Positions 28,570 through 31,582 of a stretch of DNA of 31,582 nucleotides are shown piece after piece. Within the stretch, counting starts at the first letter, position 1. Each line of letters starts with the position of its first letter. The stretch comes from CAZUEG01 sp043798775 (GTDB lineage Bacteria; Patescibacteriota; Minisyncoccia; Minisyncoccales; GWA2-46-15). The notes under the pieces were generated by a model that worked only from the letters and a program-made list of their open reading frames with translations, did no database searches and was not told the DNA's origin. The DNA is taken from assembly GCA_043798775.1 (NCBI GenBank), contig JAZDOL010000052.1:1-31582 (forward strand), given 5' to 3'. Made by a program: the position numbers and the translations under genes.

Positions 28570-30983
28570 TATATAATCCTCAAGAAATAGAACCCAAATG
28601 GCAGGAAAAATGGGAAGATAAAAAAATTTATCAGGCAATTGATTTTGACAAGAAGCCGAAATTTTATGTTTTGATAGAATTTCCTTACCCGTCCGGCGCC
28701 GGACTTCATGTCGGTCATGCCCGATCTTGGTCGGCAATGGATACTTATTCTCGTAAGAAAAGAATGGACGATTATAATGTTCTTTATCCGATTGGCTGGG
28801 ACGCTTTCGGTCTGCCGGCGGAAAACTATGCCATTAAAATGGGTCTTCATCCGTCGAAAACCGTTTCGGAAAACATAAACCGCTTCAAGGAACAATGCCA
28901 AGCAATCGGTTTGTCTTTTGACTGGTCTCGGGAGATTAATACCACCGATCCCAAATATTATAAATGGACCCAGTGGATATTTTTAAAATTGTTGGAAAAT
29001 AATCTGGCCTATCAAGCGGAAGTTACGGTTAACTGGTGTCCGTTTTGCAAGACCAATTTGGCCGATGAAGAAGTGATGCCCGACGGCAATCATGAACGAT
29101 GCGGTAAGATGACCGAAAAACGGATGCAGAAGCAGTGGCTGTTAAGGATTACCAAGTATGCCGAACGATTGTTGTCCGATTTAAATTTAGTTGATTATTC
29201 TTATAAAATCCGTGTTCAGCAAGAGAATTGGATTGGTAAAAGCGAAGGAGTTATTATCGATTACCCGATTACTAATAGCGATAAAATTGTATCTTGTTAC
29301 TCAACGCGTCCAGATACGAACTTTGGCGCGACTTTTATTGTGATCGCTCCCGAACATCAGATGGTTAACGAATTAGTAACGGCAGAAAACAAACAAGCAG
29401 TTTCCGATTATATCAATAATGCGAAAAGAAAGTCAGAAATCGAAAGAGCGGATGTCAGTAAAGAGAAAACGGGCGTGTTTACCGGCAGTTATGCTCTTAA
29501 CCGGTTGAATAATCGAAAAATGCCGATTTGGGTAAGCGACTTTGTCGTTTTATCGGCAGGGACGGGAGTTGTTGTTGGCGTTCCGGCGCACGATAAAAGA
29601 GACTGGGATTTCGCAAAAAAACATAATATCGAAATAATCCCTGTCGTTAAGCCGGATAGTGGTAATGATTTTGATTTTGAGAGCGGGCCGTTCACGGAAA
29701 TTGACGAGGCGATTATTTTTAATTCTGAATTCCTAAACGGACTAAAGGCGATAGAGGCGAAGGAAAAAATTATTGGCTATTTGGCGGATAAGGGATGGGG
29801 GAAAAGAGCCGTTAACTATCGGATCAGGGATTGGATATTCTCCCGTCAGCATTATTGGGGAGAACCGATTCCGATTATCCATTGCGAAAAATGCGGCGCG
29901 GTGCCGGTTCCGATTAACGAACTGCCGATTGAACTGCCGTATGTTGAAAAATACGAACCATCGGGAACGGGGGAATCGCCTTTGGCAAAAATGACTGACT
30001 GGGTAAATGTTAAATGTCCGGAATGCGGCGGTTCGGCAAAAAGGGAAACCGATACGATGCCCAATTGGGCGGGATCGAATTGGTATTATATCCGCTATCT
30101 GGATAATGGAAATGGTGAAGCGTTGGCAGACAAAAAGAAAATGGAGTATTGGATGCCGATTGATATTTACGAAGGGGGATTCGAGCATACGACTCTCCAC
30201 CTGCTTTATTCGAGATTTATTTACAAATTTTTATTCGATATCGGCATTGTCCCCGGTCCTGAGCCGTATAAATGCCGACGGTCGCACGGAATAGTGTTAG
30301 GTCCGGATAACCGCAAGATGTCGAAGTCGTTCGGGAATGTTGTTAATCCCGACGATATTATTGGTAAAAGAGGCGCTGACAGTTTGCGTTTATATGAAAT
30401 GTTTATGGGGCCATTCGAACAAGAAATATCGTGGAATGATTCCAGTTTAGACGGATGCTATCGGTTCTTGAATAGGATATGGAAACTTTTTAACGAAAAT
30501 ATTAAAAACGAGCCGACCCCCGATTATTTATCGATTAAATTGCATCGGGTTATAAAGAAGGTCGGCGAAGATATTCTCGCAATGCGTTTCAATACAATGG
30601 TGGCGGCAATGATGGAATTTAGTAACGAATGGGAGGATAGCTTCTTGTCAAAGACGGACGCGGAAATGTTTATTAAAATATTGGCGCCTTCAGCTCCTCA
30701 TCTGGCGGAAGAGATATGGGTTAATATTCTGGGAAATAAATTTTCTGTTCACCAAGAGAGTTGGCCAGTTTATGATCAGCAGTTGATCTTAAATGAAGTA
30801 ATCACTCTAGTAATCCAGATCAATGGGAAGGTTCGCGACAGGGTCGAGACCAGTTCCGGAGTATCCAAAAACGAAGCGGTTGAGTTGGTGAATACTCGAG
30901 AAACAGTAAAAAAATGGTTAACTGGTAAAGAGATAAAAAGAATTGTGTTTGTTGCCGATAAATTGATAAATATAATCTGTTAA
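28566..30983 (+). CDS. leuS: Leucyl-tRNA synthetase
   Basis: An 805-residue class Ia enzyme charging tRNA-Leu. I use the ATG at 28566 (MIYNPQEIEPKWQEKWE), not the in-frame GTG at 28515, which would add an odd 17-residue extension. HVGH is at 48-51, the CP1 editing domain lies at about 220-400 (STRPDTNFGATF, TGVVVGVPAHDKRDWDF), zinc-type cysteines appear in NWCPFC and KCPECGG, and KMSKS is at about 583-587 (RKMSKSFGNVVNPDD). DTMPNWAGSNWYYIRYLD is the usual bacterial LeuRS text. The C-terminal domain is complete and the length is near the family's usual range. Confidence 0.96.
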   Translation: MIYNPQEIEPKWQEKWEDKKIYQAIDFDKKPKFYVLIEFPYPSGAGLHVGHARSWSAMDTYSRKKRMDDYNVLYPIGWDAFGLPAENYAIKMGLHPSKTVSENINRFKEQCQAIGLSFDWSREINTTDPKYYKWTQWIFLKLLENNLAYQAEVTVNWCPFCKTNLADEEVMPDGNHERCGKMTEKRMQKQWLLRITKYAERLLSDLNLVDYSYKIRVQQENWIGKSEGVIIDYPITNSDKIVSCYSTRPDTNFGATFIVIAPEHQMVNELVTAENKQAVSDYINNAKRKSEIERADVSKEKTGVFTGSYALNRLNNRKMPIWVSDFVVLSAGTGVVVGVPAHDKRDWDFAKKHNIEIIPVVKPDSGNDFDFESGPFTEIDEAIIFNSEFLNGLKAIEAKEKIIGYLADKGWGKRAVNYRIRDWIFSRQHYWGEPIPIIHCEKCGAVPVPINELPIELPYVEKYEPSGTGESPLAKMTDWVNVKCPECGGSAKRETDTMPNWAGSNWYYIRYLDNGNGEALADKKKMEYWMPIDIYEGGFEHTTLHLLYSRFIYKFLFDIGIVPGPEPYKCRRSHGIVLGPDNRKMSKSFGNVVNPDDIIGKRGADSLRLYEMFMGPFEQEISWNDSSLDGCYRFLNRIWKLFNENIKNEPTPDYLSIKLHRVIKKVGEDILAMRFNTMVAAMMEFSNEWEDSFLSKTDAEMFIKILAPSAPHLAEEIWVNILGNKFSVHQESWPVYDQQLILNEVITLVIQINGKVRDRVETSSGVSKNEAVELVNTRETVKKWLTGKEIKRIVFVADKLINIIC

Positions 30984-30992
30984 GCGGACAAT

Positions 30993-31223
30993 ATGATTAA
31001 AAGACGCACAGGAGAGTCGTTAGGCGATTCGTCGACGGGGGAAAAACACGAAGTTCAAGAAACGCTTGCCACAAAAAGATCGACGATTGAGTCTATCGCG
31101 AAAAAATACGAAATAACCGTAAAGATGGTCGAGGAGTTAGAAGACCTTGATTCGGGATTAGGTCAAATGCTTGCCGAACAAAGGCAGGGCGGAGTAAAGC
31201 GACGCCCCTCTATTAAGAAGTAA
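30993..31223 (+). CDS. Small hypothetical protein
   Basis: A 76-residue, strongly charged, probably cytoplasmic protein (MIKRRTGESLGDSSTGEKHE ... RRPSIKK). The middle (TIESIAKKYEITVKMVEELED) could form two helices like a small HTH or a coiled segment. There are no cysteines and no membrane segment. It starts 9 nt after leuS and is probably co-transcribed with it. I do not recognise the family. Confidence 0.55.
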   Translation: MIKRRTGESLGDSSTGEKHEVQETLATKRSTIESIAKKYEITVKMVEELEDLDSGLGQMLAEQRQGGVKRRPSIKK

Positions 31224-31320
31224 GGCTGCATTGAGAAATAGAAACCACATTTCATACAAAATACGAATCATCGCCAAAGACATGGCTTTAAGTTAAAATG
31301 GCTTATCTAATACCACTATT

Positions 31321-31582
31321 ATGGATAATTTTTTAACCGGAAAAAACGGCGAGAAAATGATCTTGCTAGGGAACGAAGCCCTTGTCAGGGGAGCTATCGA
31401 ATCAGGAGTACAGTTTGTCTCCAGTTATCCGGGGACGCCGGCATCAGAAATCGGGAACATATTTTCGGATAACGCCCGCGACTTGGGGGTTTATTTTGAA
31501 TTTTCAACCAACGAAAGAGCGGCAATGGAGGCGGCGATCGGCGCCAGTTTTTCCGGCTTGAAGTGTCTTGTGGCGATGAAAA
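31321..31582 (+). CDS. iorA: Indolepyruvate:ferredoxin oxidoreductase alpha subunit, N-terminal part
   Basis: The first 87 codons are present and the gene runs past the window. FVSSYPGTPASEIGNIF and FSTNERAAMEAAIGASFSG are the typical pyrimidine-binding and effector segments of IorA-type 2-oxoacid:ferredoxin oxidoreductases, which use TPP and Fe-S clusters to decarboxylate aryl-pyruvates and reduce ferredoxin. This suggests anaerobic metabolism. A related 2-oxoacid oxidoreductase is possible. The 97-bp gap after the small hypothetical gene shows no clear promoter. Confidence 0.85.
   Translation, partial: MDNFLTGKNGEKMILLGNEALVRGAIESGVQFVSSYPGTPASEIGNIFSDNARDLGVYFEFSTNERAAMEAAIGASFSGLKCLVAMK

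Noticed and set aside
1..31582. Recoded TGA (code 25 or 4)
   Set aside because: Several well-defined genes (alpha/beta hydrolase, hicB, tatD) end naturally with TGA, and I saw no in-frame TGA in conserved proteins.
1..31582. CRISPR array or prophage
   Set aside because: No regularly spaced direct repeats with unique spacers, and no phage structural, packaging or integrase genes were seen.

Overview
The window looks like a chromosome segment from a small-genome, uncultivated bacterium of the Candidate Phyla Radiation (Patescibacteria) type. This is inference from tight head-to-tail packing of short genes, few Shine-Dalgarno motifs, an archaeal/eukaryotic-like type 2 IleS, a single-chain GlyS, a RecO-MutM-TatD core and many small toxin-antitoxin genes. 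Base composition is AT-rich. TGA is used as a stop (methyltransferase, alpha/beta hydrolase, hicB, tatD), so the code is standard.

Left part (1-6388), mostly minus strand, is an accessory zone built around three tRNA genes (Val-UAC, Phe-GAA, Gly-GCC). It holds the 5' part of an ISNCY-type DDE transposase, a methyltransferase whose last codons come from the IS end, a second solitary perfect copy of that 105-bp IS end, an HTH/possible homing-endonuclease gene that ends inside tRNA-Gly, GC-rich palindromic repeats, and a 15-bp duplication of the tRNA-Phe 5' end. Next to tRNA-Val lies the most unusual gene, a 799-aa protein with two complete reverse-transcriptase domains in one chain. It is preceded by a structured leader: a 13-bp inverted repeat encloses about 120 nt, with an extended -10 element just upstream of one arm and the RT start codon 5 nt after the other. 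The layout recalls retrons or defence RTs, but it does not match a family I recognise.

Middle part (6389-21763) is a dense plus-strand housekeeping run: DUF457-like membrane hydrolase, ZIP metal transporter, MutM, alpha/beta hydrolase, ArgS, a VapBC-like module with a near-consensus promoter, histidine phosphatase, IleS, RecO, a membrane-anchored DUF11-like protein, GlyS, an M16 peptidase and an AI-2E family permease.

Right part (21764-31582) starts with a small-gene cassette region: a small protein plus retropepsin-like protease pair, two HicBA modules separated by related terminators, and small membrane proteins. Then come an SDR, MetG, an AbrB-RelE module, TatD (with an in-frame 7-bp tandem repeat), a 29-codon ORF coupled by ATGA overlaps to both neighbours, LeuS, an unknown small protein and the start of an indolepyruvate:ferredoxin oxidoreductase alpha subunit. 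Five aminoacyl-tRNA synthetases within about 22 kb are the unifying housekeeping theme; small mobile and addiction modules occupy the gaps.
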